From: Clostridioides sp. ES-S-0010-02 | GTDB lineage: Bacteria; Bacillota; Clostridia; Peptostreptococcales; Peptostreptococcaceae | Direction of reading: 5' to 3' | Length of the DNA: 64,000 nucleotides | NCBI GenBank assembly: GCA_020641055.1 | Contig: CP067345.1 | Coordinates: 3,837,317-3,901,316 of the forward strand | Shown here: in pieces, positions 18,727-27,100 of the stretch | How positions within the stretch are numbered: the first letter of the stretch is position 1 | Layout of the letters: every line of letters begins with the position of its first letter | The notes under the pieces: model-generated | Database searches by the model: none | Seen by the model: the letters and a program-made list of their open reading frames with translations, nothing else | What the model was told of the DNA's origin: nothing | Program-made: the position numbers and the translations under genes

Positions 18727-19257
18727 ATTGTATAGTCTTCCCAATATTCTATAGTCCTCCCAATATCTGGTTTAATTTTATGTTTACAATTATTATATCA
18801 CAATAATAATCCATAACAGCTTTATATTTCAAAGCTACAGTTAATTTTATTAGTAGTTATCCTCCTCCTATATCAACCACTATGAACAAATAAAAATATT
18901 AAGTAAAAATGTTCATAGCAACTCCTACTTTATTTTGGAATCTTTTTCTTTAATAGTAAATTACATCCATTTAACCCTTATACCCCTACGAATTGAATTG
19001 TACTCAACAAATACCCTTAAATCTGCCTAGTTTTAATAAATTTTCTTTAAATATTTTCTTTAAACTAATTAAACTTCTCTAAGGAAATTTCATTTTAATT
19101 TTTTATTCTTATTTCTTTATTAAATTATAATTTCTATTGAGATTCAAAATAATAGATATAGATAAGTCTATCTATCTTATTTTTTAACACAGTATTTCAA
19201 ATATATTTATATCCTTTTTGTCTATAATTTACTTTTATTTATATAATTGTATAAAAG
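18727..19257. other. Intergenic region between divergent genes
   Basis: At 18728-18765 a 19-bp unit beginning ATATTGGGARGACTATA (minus strand) is repeated twice in tandem and supplies two ribosome-binding-like sites for the diguanylate cyclase. The remainder is AT-rich and shows no gene, riboswitch or further repeat that I can support. Confidence 0.5.
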
Positions 19258-19284
19258 TTGAGAGAAAATTGAGTTTTATGACTT
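19258..19284 (+). promoter_or_regulatory. Direct-repeat operator before the ABC transporter operon
   Basis: TTGAGA at 19258-19263 and TTGAG at 19269-19273 repeat the 11-bp spacing of the pair at 14500-14516 and are likewise followed by an AT-rich -10-like TATGACT. It lies about 50 nt before the ATPase start. Confidence 0.55.
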
Positions 19285-19319
19285 ACACTCTTCTTATATA
19301 AAAAAGGAGTGTGTTTTTT

Positions 19320-19988
19320 ATGATTATAAAAGCAAAACAACTATCAAAAATATATGGTTCTAATAACAACAAAGTTATTGCATTAAACAACATTGATTTA
19401 GAAATAAACTCAGGTGAATTTGTTTCTATCATTGGACCTTCTGGAAGTGGAAAAAGTACACTTTTACATATCTTGAGTGGATTAGATAGTCCTACATCTG
19501 GGCAGGTATTACTTGATGGGAAAGATATGTATAAATATAGTGAAAAGGAACTTTCCACTCTTAGAAGAAAATGTTTTGGATTTGTATTTCAACAGTTTAA
19601 TCTACTACCAGTTTTGACAGCTTCAGAAAATATTTCAATGCCTGTATTATTAGATAAAAGACAACCTGATAAAGAATACTTAAATGAAATTTCATCATTG
19701 CTTGGAATCTCAGATAGATTGCATCATCTTCCACATGAACTCTCAGGAGGTCAGCAACAAAGAGTTGCTATTGCTAGAGCATTAATTGCAAAGCCAAATG
19801 TAATATTTGCAGATGAACCTACAGGAAACTTAGACAGCAAAAGTGGTAGTGAAGTTATGAATCTTCTTATTAAAACATCAAAACAATTTAAAAAGACTCT
19901 AGTAGTAATAACTCATGATGATAGGATTGCAAAGCTTGCTGACAGACAGCTTTCAATAATTGATGGTGTACTTATGGAGGTGAAATAG
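19320..19988 (+). CDS. ABC transporter ATPase, MacB/LolD/BceA type
   Basis: Nucleotide-binding subunit. Walker A GPSGSGKST, Q-loop FGFVFQQFNLLP, signature LSGGQQQRVAIARAL, Walker B VIFADEP and the H-loop ITHD are all intact. AAAGGAG lies 9 nt before ATG 19320; GTG 19311 touches that site and is rejected. The permease gene starts 2 nt after the stop. This type powers FtsX-domain permeases used for export or for resistance to cell-wall-active peptides. Confidence 0.93.
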   Translation: MIIKAKQLSKIYGSNNNKVIALNNIDLEINSGEFVSIIGPSGSGKSTLLHILSGLDSPTSGQVLLDGKDMYKYSEKELSTLRRKCFGFVFQQFNLLPVLTASENISMPVLLDKRQPDKEYLNEISSLLGISDRLHHLPHELSGGQQQRVAIARALIAKPNVIFADEPTGNLDSKSGSEVMNLLIKTSKQFKKTLVVITHDDRIAKLADRQLSIIDGVLMEVK

Positions 19989-19990
19989 TA

Positions 19991-22465
19991 ATGAAGAATT
20001 ACCTTTCACTTTCAATAAAAGAGTTAAAAAACCAAAAACTTATGACTACATTAATTGTTATTGCAATAATAATGTCAACTATAATGACAACTGTAGTAGG
20101 TCAATCAATTGGCATACTTCAAAACTTAAGAAAAGAGCAAGCTCGCTCTTTTAATGGTGATAGACATGTATCCTTTCACCAACTCAATAAAACTCAAGTT
20201 GATAAACTAAAAAAAGATAATAGAATCTACCAAGCTGGTCTTTCAACAACACTTGGTACTAGTAAAATAAAGAATACAGGTATCTCTATACTTGTAAAAG
20301 AATACGATAAAATAGGACTTTCCAACTATCCAAAACTAATGAAACTAAAGTTTGGAAATCTTCCTAAAAATAAAAATGAGATTGCTTTAGATGAAAACAC
20401 CTTACAACTTATGGGAATAAAACCAAAACTTGGTATAACTATTCCTATGGATTTAAATATCTCACTCTTAAATGATACAGAACAACCCTATGGTTATAAA
20501 ACCAATTTTAAACTAAGTGGTATTTTAGAAAATGACTACACAGGCTATGCAAGTGGAATAGTAAATAGTGTTGTAGGTAAAGGTACATCAGAAAATCTAT
20601 TACCTAAAAGATATGCTTTATCATCATTGGATTTTAAAATAAAGCAACAAAATAAATTTCAGGAAATTGTAAATCAATTAGCCAAAAAAGTCAATATTTC
20701 TCGTAGTTCAATTCAATACAACTGGGTTTATTTAAATACATTAGGAATTAACTTTGAAGGAGATAAAAACAGTTCCAATAGTGATAGCATGTCTATAATT
20801 ATAATAATATCTTTATTTGTTGCACTCTTAGTACTACTGGCCTCTGGACTTGTAATCTATAATATTTTAAAAATTTCTGTTACAAAGAAAATCAAAGAGT
20901 ATGGATGTTTAAGAGCAATTGGAGCTGAACCAAGGCAACTATATAAAATTATTATCTTACAAATTTTATTTTTATGCGCTATCGCTATACCTATTGGAGC
21001 TATAATTGGAATTGTTTCTTCTGAAAGCATAACTGAGATGGTTACGAATATTTTAAATCCAGATATATTTTTAGTAAATGACAGTAAACAAATGCCTGAG
21101 ATTATACAGAGAAATTCAACAGCATACTTAATTCCACTATTATTAAGTGTTAGTATTTCACTAGTATTTTCATTTGTTGCGGCTTTACCATCAGCAATAT
21201 ATGCTTCACATGTTTCTCCTAAAATTGCTATGGCTGGTAGCACTATCAAAATCAAAAGAAAAATTAAGATTAAACGAGAAAAACCAATCAAAAACTTCGA
21301 AAGACATCTAGCATGGCTAAATCTAAAAAGAAATAAAGGTAGAACTATAATAACTATACTATCATTATTTATGAGTATAACAGTATTTGTTGCACTGAGT
21401 GAATTTTCTAATGTATTAGATGTATCCAAATCGGTTAGTGACTTAAAAAAAGGAGATTTTTCTTTAATAAATGAAGTGCCTGGCTTTGATAAATCTACGC
21501 TAGATAAAATAGTTAACATGAAAAATATCAATCGTACCTCTTTTATCAAATACTCTGAATATAAACAAGGGGAAATAAATACAGATATTAACTTTGAAAA
21601 TGGTTCTGAAATGTTAAAAGTTATTGGAGTTGATGAACAAACTCTTAAAGAATTAATACCTTCTGTAAAAGATTCTTTATTGGAGGATTTCAAAAATGGC
21701 TCTCTATGTCTTATAAAAAATCCAATTGCTATTTCTACATCAGATACAAAATTTAAGGCTACAAATCTAAAACCAAAGGATAATATTACAATTAATAAAA
21801 AACAATTAAAAGTATACAATACTGTAGATAAAATGATTAATTTGCAGGGTAATGGTTGGTTAAATGGTATTGATGTTATTGTATATGATACTGTATATGA
21901 CACCCTAACAAATAAAAATAGATTCAGTCAGATAAATGTTTATGCTAAAGATAAATCAAATTTAGAAGAAATAAAATTATCTATTGAACAAATTTGCAAA
22001 AACAATCCAGGTTCTCGTTGGATATCGTATATTGAATCAGACAACCAACTTAAAGAAAGTTTCAAACAAATACAATTTTTAGCATGGACTATTATACTAT
22101 TTGTAGGTTTGATTGGTACTTTAAACATTATTAACACAACTCATACAAACATTAATACTAGAATTAATGAAATTGGAGTTAAGAGAGCTATTGGTATGAG
22201 TAACAGTAGTTTATACAAAATGTTTTTATGGGAAGGTTGTTATTATGGAATCTCTGCTTCTATATTTGGTTCAATTGCAGGATATGCCAGTGCTATTATA
22301 ATAAACATGGCTACTATAGAAAAAATTGATTTTACTAATATCCCAATTGTTTCGATTTCACAAGCTACACTTGTTTCTATAGTTGCATGTATTATAGCCA
22401 CTCTTATTCCTTTAAGGAGAATTAAAAAAATGGATATTATTGATTGTATAGATATTATAGAATGA
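19991..22465 (+). CDS. FtsX-domain ABC transporter permease
   Basis: An 824-residue membrane protein with two FtsX blocks: TM near residues 15-35 followed by a large extracellular domain, three TM segments around 265-405, a second extracellular domain from about 460 to 690, and three TM segments from about 697 to the end. The NEIGVKRAIGMSNSSLYKMF and KEYGCLRAIGAEPRQL segments are characteristic. It forms one operon with the ATPase. Substrate unknown; the shared operator with the two-component system points to antibiotic or peptide detoxification. Confidence 0.9.
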   Translation: MKNYLSLSIKELKNQKLMTTLIVIAIIMSTIMTTVVGQSIGILQNLRKEQARSFNGDRHVSFHQLNKTQVDKLKKDNRIYQAGLSTTLGTSKIKNTGISILVKEYDKIGLSNYPKLMKLKFGNLPKNKNEIALDENTLQLMGIKPKLGITIPMDLNISLLNDTEQPYGYKTNFKLSGILENDYTGYASGIVNSVVGKGTSENLLPKRYALSSLDFKIKQQNKFQEIVNQLAKKVNISRSSIQYNWVYLNTLGINFEGDKNSSNSDSMSIIIIISLFVALLVLLASGLVIYNILKISVTKKIKEYGCLRAIGAEPRQLYKIIILQILFLCAIAIPIGAIIGIVSSESITEMVTNILNPDIFLVNDSKQMPEIIQRNSTAYLIPLLLSVSISLVFSFVAALPSAIYASHVSPKIAMAGSTIKIKRKIKIKREKPIKNFERHLAWLNLKRNKGRTIITILSLFMSITVFVALSEFSNVLDVSKSVSDLKKGDFSLINEVPGFDKSTLDKIVNMKNINRTSFIKYSEYKQGEINTDINFENGSEMLKVIGVDEQTLKELIPSVKDSLLEDFKNGSLCLIKNPIAISTSDTKFKATNLKPKDNITINKKQLKVYNTVDKMINLQGNGWLNGIDVIVYDTVYDTLTNKNRFSQINVYAKDKSNLEEIKLSIEQICKNNPGSRWISYIESDNQLKESFKQIQFLAWTIILFVGLIGTLNIINTTHTNINTRINEIGVKRAIGMSNSSLYKMFLWEGCYYGISASIFGSIAGYASAIIINMATIEKIDFTNIPIVSISQATLVSIVACIIATLIPLRRIKKMDIIDCIDIIE

Positions 22466-22554
22466 TAATAATAAATTAATATCTATAAATAAAACATAAT
22501 AAGTTATCTTTTTAAAACTATAATCCTATAGATTTTTTGATTATATATCTTTAT

Positions 22555-22597
22555 GACCACAAATATTGCTATCGCCTTTATTTATGGTCTTTTTTTA
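22555..22597 (+). terminator. Terminator after the ABC operon
   Basis: GACCACAAATA pairs with TTTATGGTC and is followed by seven T. From 22598 to 22819 nothing further is seen. Confidence 0.7.
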
Positions 22598-22819
22598 TGT
22601 TTTCATTTGGTGTATATTTACATATACTCTCGTATCTTGATATATTTTATGGTTTAAAAGTAGTAAATTAGCAAAAATAGTATATAAGTTTAATACAATT
22701 TGTAAAATCAAACGATTTTGAGAAAAATCACATTAATTGACTTTTAAATACACAGTTATCTATTTCTTTTGATTTTCTACAGTATGTCAGCTAGATTTAA
22801 TTTGCCTAATTTAAAGTAT

Positions 22820-23335
22820 TTATTCATCTATAAGATTATATTTCTTTATACATCTAACATAATTTGCTACTAAATAATAATTATTTATATCATCTTCATC
22901 TAATCCTTTAAATGCAGTTATTTCATCAGCAAGTTCACTACTACCTTCCACAAAAACACAACCTGTTTCAAATTCCATACCTACAACAATAGAACAACCA
23001 CTATAAACTTCTTCTTGATTTTCATATAAAGTCTTTGCTTTTCCTTCATTTTGAATTGTAAATACAATAGGTTTTAATTCTTTATTGCTCGGTATCTTTT
23101 TTGAAAAAGGTTTGTTTAACTTAATATTATTAATGACTACATTTTTAAATTCTTCCGAAGCTTCTTCTTTTAGTGTATACTTTTGTTTCAAATATTCTAC
23201 TAATTCCAAAATAGACTTAGCATTTACATTTAAAGTACTTCTATATTTTTCATATACAGCTTTCCATTCTCTAACTTTTTGTTGTGATACTTCCTGTGTA
23301 TCTATATTTATTTTTCCTTCTGGCATTTTTTTCAT
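22820..23335 (-). CDS. Uncharacterised 171-residue protein
   Basis: I do not recognise a family. GGAG lies 7 nt before the ATG, and codon use matches the neighbours, so it looks real. The protein is soluble and charged: a basic helical N-terminal half (KVREWKAVYEKYRSTLNV, LVEYLKQKY) and a C-terminal half with GCSIVVGMEFETGCVFVEG and an acidic tail. No signal peptide or membrane segment is present. It is monocistronic. Confidence 0.7.
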   Translation of the reverse strand: MKKMPEGKINIDTQEVSQQKVREWKAVYEKYRSTLNVNAKSILELVEYLKQKYTLKEEASEEFKNVVINNIKLNKPFSKKIPSNKELKPIVFTIQNEGKAKTLYENQEEVYSGCSIVVGMEFETGCVFVEGSSELADEITAFKGLDEDDINNYYLVANYVRCIKKYNLIDE

Positions 23336-23707
23336 ATAAAATCTCCATCCAATCTTTATGTAATCTTATTAATACATTTCATTATAAAAACATTGATTTA
23401 TTAATTTTAATATTTACATCGTACTTCTAAAAACTTTACAAGTCAATGTAATTTTGCTATCTTTGGTTTATAACAGTTTAGAATTAATTTCTTTTATAAT
23501 GGTAATAGATTAATATTATTTCTGGAGGGCATATTTATGTTTTTAAATAGAATTGAACTTTTCAAAGGATATTCTTTATATAAGTTATTAATTAATAAAC
23601 ATGACATTATGTTGTCATGTTTATTGTGCTATTATGTTTTTAAAATTCTTTTGCTTTACAATTACTTTTTATAGTATTTAAGGCTTAAAATTAAGGAGCT
23701 TAAACAT
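23336..23707. other. Intergenic region with a possible leader ORF
   Basis: Apart from the candidate 45-codon ORF and hairpin at 23537-23674, this stretch shows only AT-rich spacer and, at its right end, the AAGGAG site of the next gene. Confidence 0.4.
23537..23674 (+). CDS. Possible 45-residue small protein or leader peptide
   Basis: ATG 23537 follows a strong GGAGGG by 8 nt and opens 45 codons starting MFLNRIELFKGYS, ending in a hydrophobic tail with YYVFKILLLYNYF. A perfect 13-bp inverted repeat, AATAAACATGACA (23594-23606) and its complement (23613-23625), lies inside it, which is more like an RNA structure than a gene. It could be a leader peptide, a small membrane peptide or a gene remnant. 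It was identified only from the ribosome binding site and the open frame. Confidence 0.25.
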   Translation: MFLNRIELFKGYSLYKLLINKHDIMLSCLLCYYVFKILLLYNYFL

Positions 23708-24331
23708 ATGAAGATAAATATAAAATCAACTTTAAATGAATTTATTAAAAATAATAATCTTTTTGAGGATAATGAAGTCTTATCATATCTTCCCAATATA
23801 ACAATAGATACAGACTCTATAAAAACTATAATGATTAACGAAGTTGTACCAAGTAATCCTAATGATGATTTTTATAGTTTAGATGAGCATGCTGACTACT
23901 TAAAAAATACAATCCCTTTATTCCAAAATGCAGGTATAAAAGTATCTAGCATAAACGATATCTTAAATCTAGGCATATATATAACAAATGCAGTAAAATT
24001 ACCTAAATCAGAATATACAATAACTCGCGACACTATTCAATCGCACATGCCTATTTTAGAAGAAGAAATTAAATTATTCAGTAATCTAAAGGTAATAATG
24101 TTAATGGGAGATGTAGCAAAAAAATCTTTTAATATGATTACTAAAAAACATACAAAAAAGAATGCAGTTCCTTCTATTTCAACATACAAACTTCGTAATA
24201 ATGAACTTTATTATGACAATTTACGAATATTCCCATCATATATTATGACTGGTGGAAACTTATTGATTGAAAAATCAAAATTCGAAATGGCCTCAGAAGA
24301 TATTCAAAAAATGATAGAACTTATAAAATAA
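23708..24331 (+). CDS. Uracil-DNA glycosylase superfamily-like protein
   Basis: A 207-residue soluble protein. TIMINEVVPSNPNDDFY resembles the first motif (water-activating loop) of UDG-superfamily enzymes, VIMLMGDVAKKSF the central strand, and FPSYIMTGGNLL sits where the second motif (HPS-like) is expected. The canonical histidine is replaced by phenylalanine in FPS, so glycosylase activity is uncertain. Homologues in clostridia are generally annotated only as UDG-like. It is monocistronic, with a hairpin on each side. Confidence 0.65.
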   Translation: MKINIKSTLNEFIKNNNLFEDNEVLSYLPNITIDTDSIKTIMINEVVPSNPNDDFYSLDEHADYLKNTIPLFQNAGIKVSSINDILNLGIYITNAVKLPKSEYTITRDTIQSHMPILEEEIKLFSNLKVIMLMGDVAKKSFNMITKKHTKKNAVPSISTYKLRNNELYYDNLRIFPSYIMTGGNLLIEKSKFEMASEDIQKMIELIK

Positions 24332-24338
24332 TAGAAAA

Positions 24339-24372
24339 GTGCCTCATAAAAACGCTTTGAGGCACTCTACTT
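24339..24372. terminator. Terminator between convergent genes
   Basis: GTGCCTCA pairs with TGAGGCAC around TAAAAACGCTT. It lies just after the UDG-like gene. Confidence 0.75.
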
Positions 24373-24486
24373 TTCAAATCATAAGTTATAATTATAGTAC
24401 TTTTTTTATAGTAAATTTAAATTTTTATTTAATATTATTTATCACTAACCTTTAATATTGTCCATCATTGAACAAATCAAACATAT

Positions 24487-25266
24487 CTATTTATCTAAAA
24501 ATATATCCTTTACTGTAACATCTGGATGGTGATACTTCTTTCTATCTGTCAAAAACGATTTTTTTATATTAATAGCCTCTTTTGGACACCAATGAAAACA
24601 GGCTAAACATCTTTCACACTCATTACCCCACTTTGGTTTTCTGTCAACTATACTTATGTTTTCTAATGGACAAACTCTTTTGCATGTTCCGCACCCATTA
24701 CAATTATCTTCTGCAAAAAATTTAGTGGTGGCAATCTGCATGTTTTTACCTACTAGACGAAGTACAACACTATCTATATGTGACTTTAAATTGTTTTTTC
24801 CCTCTATATTTCCAAATTCCAAGTTATTGATACATTTTGCAACTTCAGCTACTCTATTAGTTTGACTTCTCAATCTTTCCTCTTCAACATCTGGAGGTGT
24901 TATCAAAGCATTTCCAGGCATATTAATTAAAAAACCAGCAGATAATTTTTTACCCTTTTTCTTAAGTAATTTATCTATAGTAAATAAACTGTGTCCAGCC
25001 ACCCCATTGCAAGTGGCAATAGCATATATATGAGTATTACTATTAAAATTTAACTTATCTATAAAAAACTTTACTATATCAGGAACATCAGCGAAATAAA
25101 CTGGAAAAACAATTATCAATATATCTTCATTTACGTCTATATGTCTTTCTTTTCTATGTATAGCTAAAGGTATTACTTCCCCATTTTCATTTAACATTTC
25201 TTTTAAAGTCTTTGAAACCACTAAAGAGTTTCCTGTTCCAGAAAAATAATAAATCTTAGAACTCAT
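24487..25266 (-). CDS. EFR1-type flavodoxin/ferredoxin fusion protein (copy 2)
   Basis: N-terminal flavodoxin-like domain with FSGTGNSLVVSKT as phosphate loop, and two C-terminal 4Fe-4S motifs, CNGCGTCKRVC and CERCLACFHWC. The domain order and the CxHWCPKEAI end match the paralogue at 13.5 kb. It is the last of three minus-strand genes with a MarR regulator and a flavodoxin-family reductase, so it probably belongs to the same redox response. Electron partner unknown. Confidence 0.82.
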   Translation of the reverse strand: MSSKIYYFSGTGNSLVVSKTLKEMLNENGEVIPLAIHRKERHIDVNEDILIIVFPVYFADVPDIVKFFIDKLNFNSNTHIYAIATCNGVAGHSLFTIDKLLKKKGKKLSAGFLINMPGNALITPPDVEEERLRSQTNRVAEVAKCINNLEFGNIEGKNNLKSHIDSVVLRLVGKNMQIATTKFFAEDNCNGCGTCKRVCPLENISIVDRKPKWGNECERCLACFHWCPKEAINIKKSFLTDRKKYHHPDVTVKDIFLDK

Positions 25267-25335
25267 CCCTATCCCTCTTTCTATTGTTTTGTATCATCAA
25301 TGAGTTAAAAAGACTTCTTAAAACATAGTTTATAC

Positions 25336-25761
25336 TTATTTACTGAGTTTATCTAAAGCTTCAGTAAATAAAGACAGCTCCTCATCTGAAATAGTTTTAA
25401 ATGTCTCTGTTGCATATATATCTGCAATTTTATTTAATGGCTCTTCTAATTCTCTGCCTACATCTGTTAAAAATATTTGAAATTTTCGTCTATCTTTAAC
25501 ATCTACTTTACGAACAATCAAGCCTTTATTTTTCATAACATCTAAAATTCTTGTTGTATTAGATTTATCCTTACATGATTTTTCGCACAAATCTATTTGA
25601 GAAATTCCATCTTGTTCCCATAGAAATCTTAATAAAGCATAATGATCAGTTGTTATATCATACCCATTTTGCTTAAACATCTTTTTTAAATCTTCTTTTA
25701 CTTTCAATGAAGTACTTATTAACTTACTTGTAACTTCATATAATTTCTCAAAATCTCTCAT
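25336..25761 (-). CDS. MarR-family transcriptional regulator
   Basis: A 141-residue winged-helix protein. The recognition region DLCEKSCKDKSNTTRILDVMKNKGLIVRKVD and the DRRKFQIFLTD wing are typical of MarR. ATG 25761, just after GGAGGT, is preferred; a longer frame begins at 25797 inside the upstream gene. It lies between a flavoprotein gene and an EFR1 gene and probably controls all three from the operator at 26471-26498. Confidence 0.88.
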   Translation of the reverse strand: MRDFEKLYEVTSKLISTSLKVKEDLKKMFKQNGYDITTDHYALLRFLWEQDGISQIDLCEKSCKDKSNTTRILDVMKNKGLIVRKVDVKDRRKFQIFLTDVGRELEEPLNKIADIYATETFKTISDEELSLFTEALDKLSK

Positions 25762-25772
25762 AATACCTCCAT

Positions 25773-26450
25773 CTAAATAATACCTTGCGCCTCCCATCTA
25801 TCAATTATTCCTTTATATTGCTCAATATTTTTAAATGCCATTGGCTTTAAAATAATATTCATAGCAATAAAGTCGTAGATTTGAGAAAACACAGGTGGAT
25901 TTTTCTTTTCCTCTATACAATAAACAAATTTTTTAGATACCTTTTGTATCTTTGATTCTACTCTTTCAACTATAGGATTTTGATTAAATCCAACCTTTAC
26001 AGATAAATGACCACAAACATAACCTCCTGAATCTAAAACCATTGATTTCATAAAAGAAATAGCTTTTGAACCACGAGCATTTTCATATGTTGTAACTGCT
26101 ATACATGGTTTATGATACAATAATCGCTCTAACATCATATGAGCTCTATCTGTAAACACCTTAAAAAGACCAGTTACACTACTTCCATAAGTTGGACTAC
26201 CAAATATAACGCCATCACTCTTAGTAATTATATCATGAATATACTCTACTTTATCATTTTGATTAATACACTTACCTATTTTATAACAATTTAAACAACC
26301 AATGCAATATGATGGATTGACTTCACTTAGATTAAAAAAATTGATTTTGACATTTGGTTTAATTTTTTTTATATCTTTGCATAACTGAGTCAAAACCTTT
26401 GATGTTGCCCCATTTTTTCTAGGGCTTCCATTTATAACTGTAATTATCAT
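25773..26450 (-). CDS. NAD(P)H-dependent FMN reductase/flavodoxin family protein
   Basis: A 225-residue cytoplasmic flavoprotein. ITVINGSPRKNGATSK is the FMN phosphate-binding loop of the iron-sulfur flavoprotein/NADPH-FMN reductase family; SPTYGSSVTG and the CIGCLNCYKIGKC cysteine cluster are also visible, the last suggesting a compact iron-sulfur or metal site as in Isf. It is the first gene of the operon and precedes the MarR gene by 11 nt. Substrate unknown; quinone or drug reduction is possible. Confidence 0.85.
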   Translation of the reverse strand: MIITVINGSPRKNGATSKVLTQLCKDIKKIKPNVKINFFNLSEVNPSYCIGCLNCYKIGKCINQNDKVEYIHDIITKSDGVIFGSPTYGSSVTGLFKVFTDRAHMMLERLLYHKPCIAVTTYENARGSKAISFMKSMVLDSGGYVCGHLSVKVGFNQNPIVERVESKIQKVSKKFVYCIEEKKNPPVFSQIYDFIAMNIILKPMAFKNIEQYKGIIDRWEAQGII

Positions 26451-26470
26451 AATTTATACCTCCATTTTAG

Positions 26471-26498
26471 TTGTTATATCAACAATAAGTATATCAAC
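26471..26498 (-). promoter_or_regulatory. Candidate MarR operator
   Basis: TATATCAAC occurs twice (26475-26483 and 26490-26498) 15 bp apart, and TTGTTatatcAACAA at 26471-26485 is a perfect short palindrome. They lie 20-50 nt upstream of the flavoprotein start. Confidence 0.5.
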
Positions 26499-26646
26499 CA
26501 TTTTTTCAACTGTCAATATAATCCTTATATTTAATTTTTTACCATACATACAGATTAATTAGTCATAGATATACAGCTTAATTAATACTATTTATATTTA
26601 AATACATGTACTTTCTAGATGACTAAAAATGAACTATTTAAAAAAA

Positions 26647-26694
26647 TTGACAAAGCAAACTAATGATAATATACTTTATATATTACAAATGTAA
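26647..26694 (+). promoter_or_regulatory. blaI promoter with BlaI operator
   Basis: TTGACA (26647-26652) and TATACT (26670-26675) are 17 bp apart. The dyad TTACAAATGTAA (26683-26694) lies just downstream of the -10 and matches the TTAC-N4-GTAA motif found before the PBP2a-like and beta-lactamase genes. Binding there would give autorepression. Confidence 0.85.
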
Positions 26695-26711
26695 GTATAA
26701 GGAGGTATCTT

Positions 26712-27098
26712 ATGAAAAAACTACCACAGATTTCAGAAGCAGAATATCAAGTAATGAAAATCATCTGGAAATATGCTCCTATTAGTACGAATGAAGTGAT
26801 TGAAAAGCTAGTAAAAACAAGTAAGTGGAGTCCTAAGACTATTCAGACAATGTTGTTGCGTTTGGTTAAAAAGGGAGCTTTGGCATATGAAAAAAATAGC
26901 AGAGTCTTTGTTTATACTCCAATTGTTAAAGAAGAAGAGTATGTATCTACAGAAAGTAGTTCTTTTTTAAATCGCTTTTATAATGGAACACTTAATTCTA
27001 TGGTACTAAATTTTTTAGAGAATGATAAATTATCAGAAGATGATATAGAAGAATTAAGACATATTTTAGATAAAAGGAAAACTAAGGAGGATAAGTAA
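26712..27098 (+). CDS. blaI: BlaI/MecI-family repressor
   Basis: A 128-residue winged-helix dimeric repressor. ISEAEYQVMKIIWKYAPIS, WSPKTIQTMLLRLVKKGAL and the SSFLNRFYNGTLNSM dimerisation region are hallmarks of the family. In the family, activated BlaR1 triggers cleavage of BlaI in the dimerisation region, frequently at an Asn-Phe bond; here an LNF sequence occurs at VLNFLEND, close to where that bond is expected. AAGGAGG lies 7 nt before the ATG. It overlaps functionally with blaR1, which starts 2 nt after its stop. Confidence 0.93.
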   Translation: MKKLPQISEAEYQVMKIIWKYAPISTNEVIEKLVKTSKWSPKTIQTMLLRLVKKGALAYEKNSRVFVYTPIVKEEEYVSTESSSFLNRFYNGTLNSMVLNFLENDKLSEDDIEELRHILDKRKTKEDK

Positions 27099-27100
27099 GT

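Noticed and set aside
20857-21903. 348-codon open frame on the minus strand
   Set aside because: Entirely antisense to the FtsX permease gene, no ribosome binding site, composition of a mirrored AT-rich membrane-protein gene.
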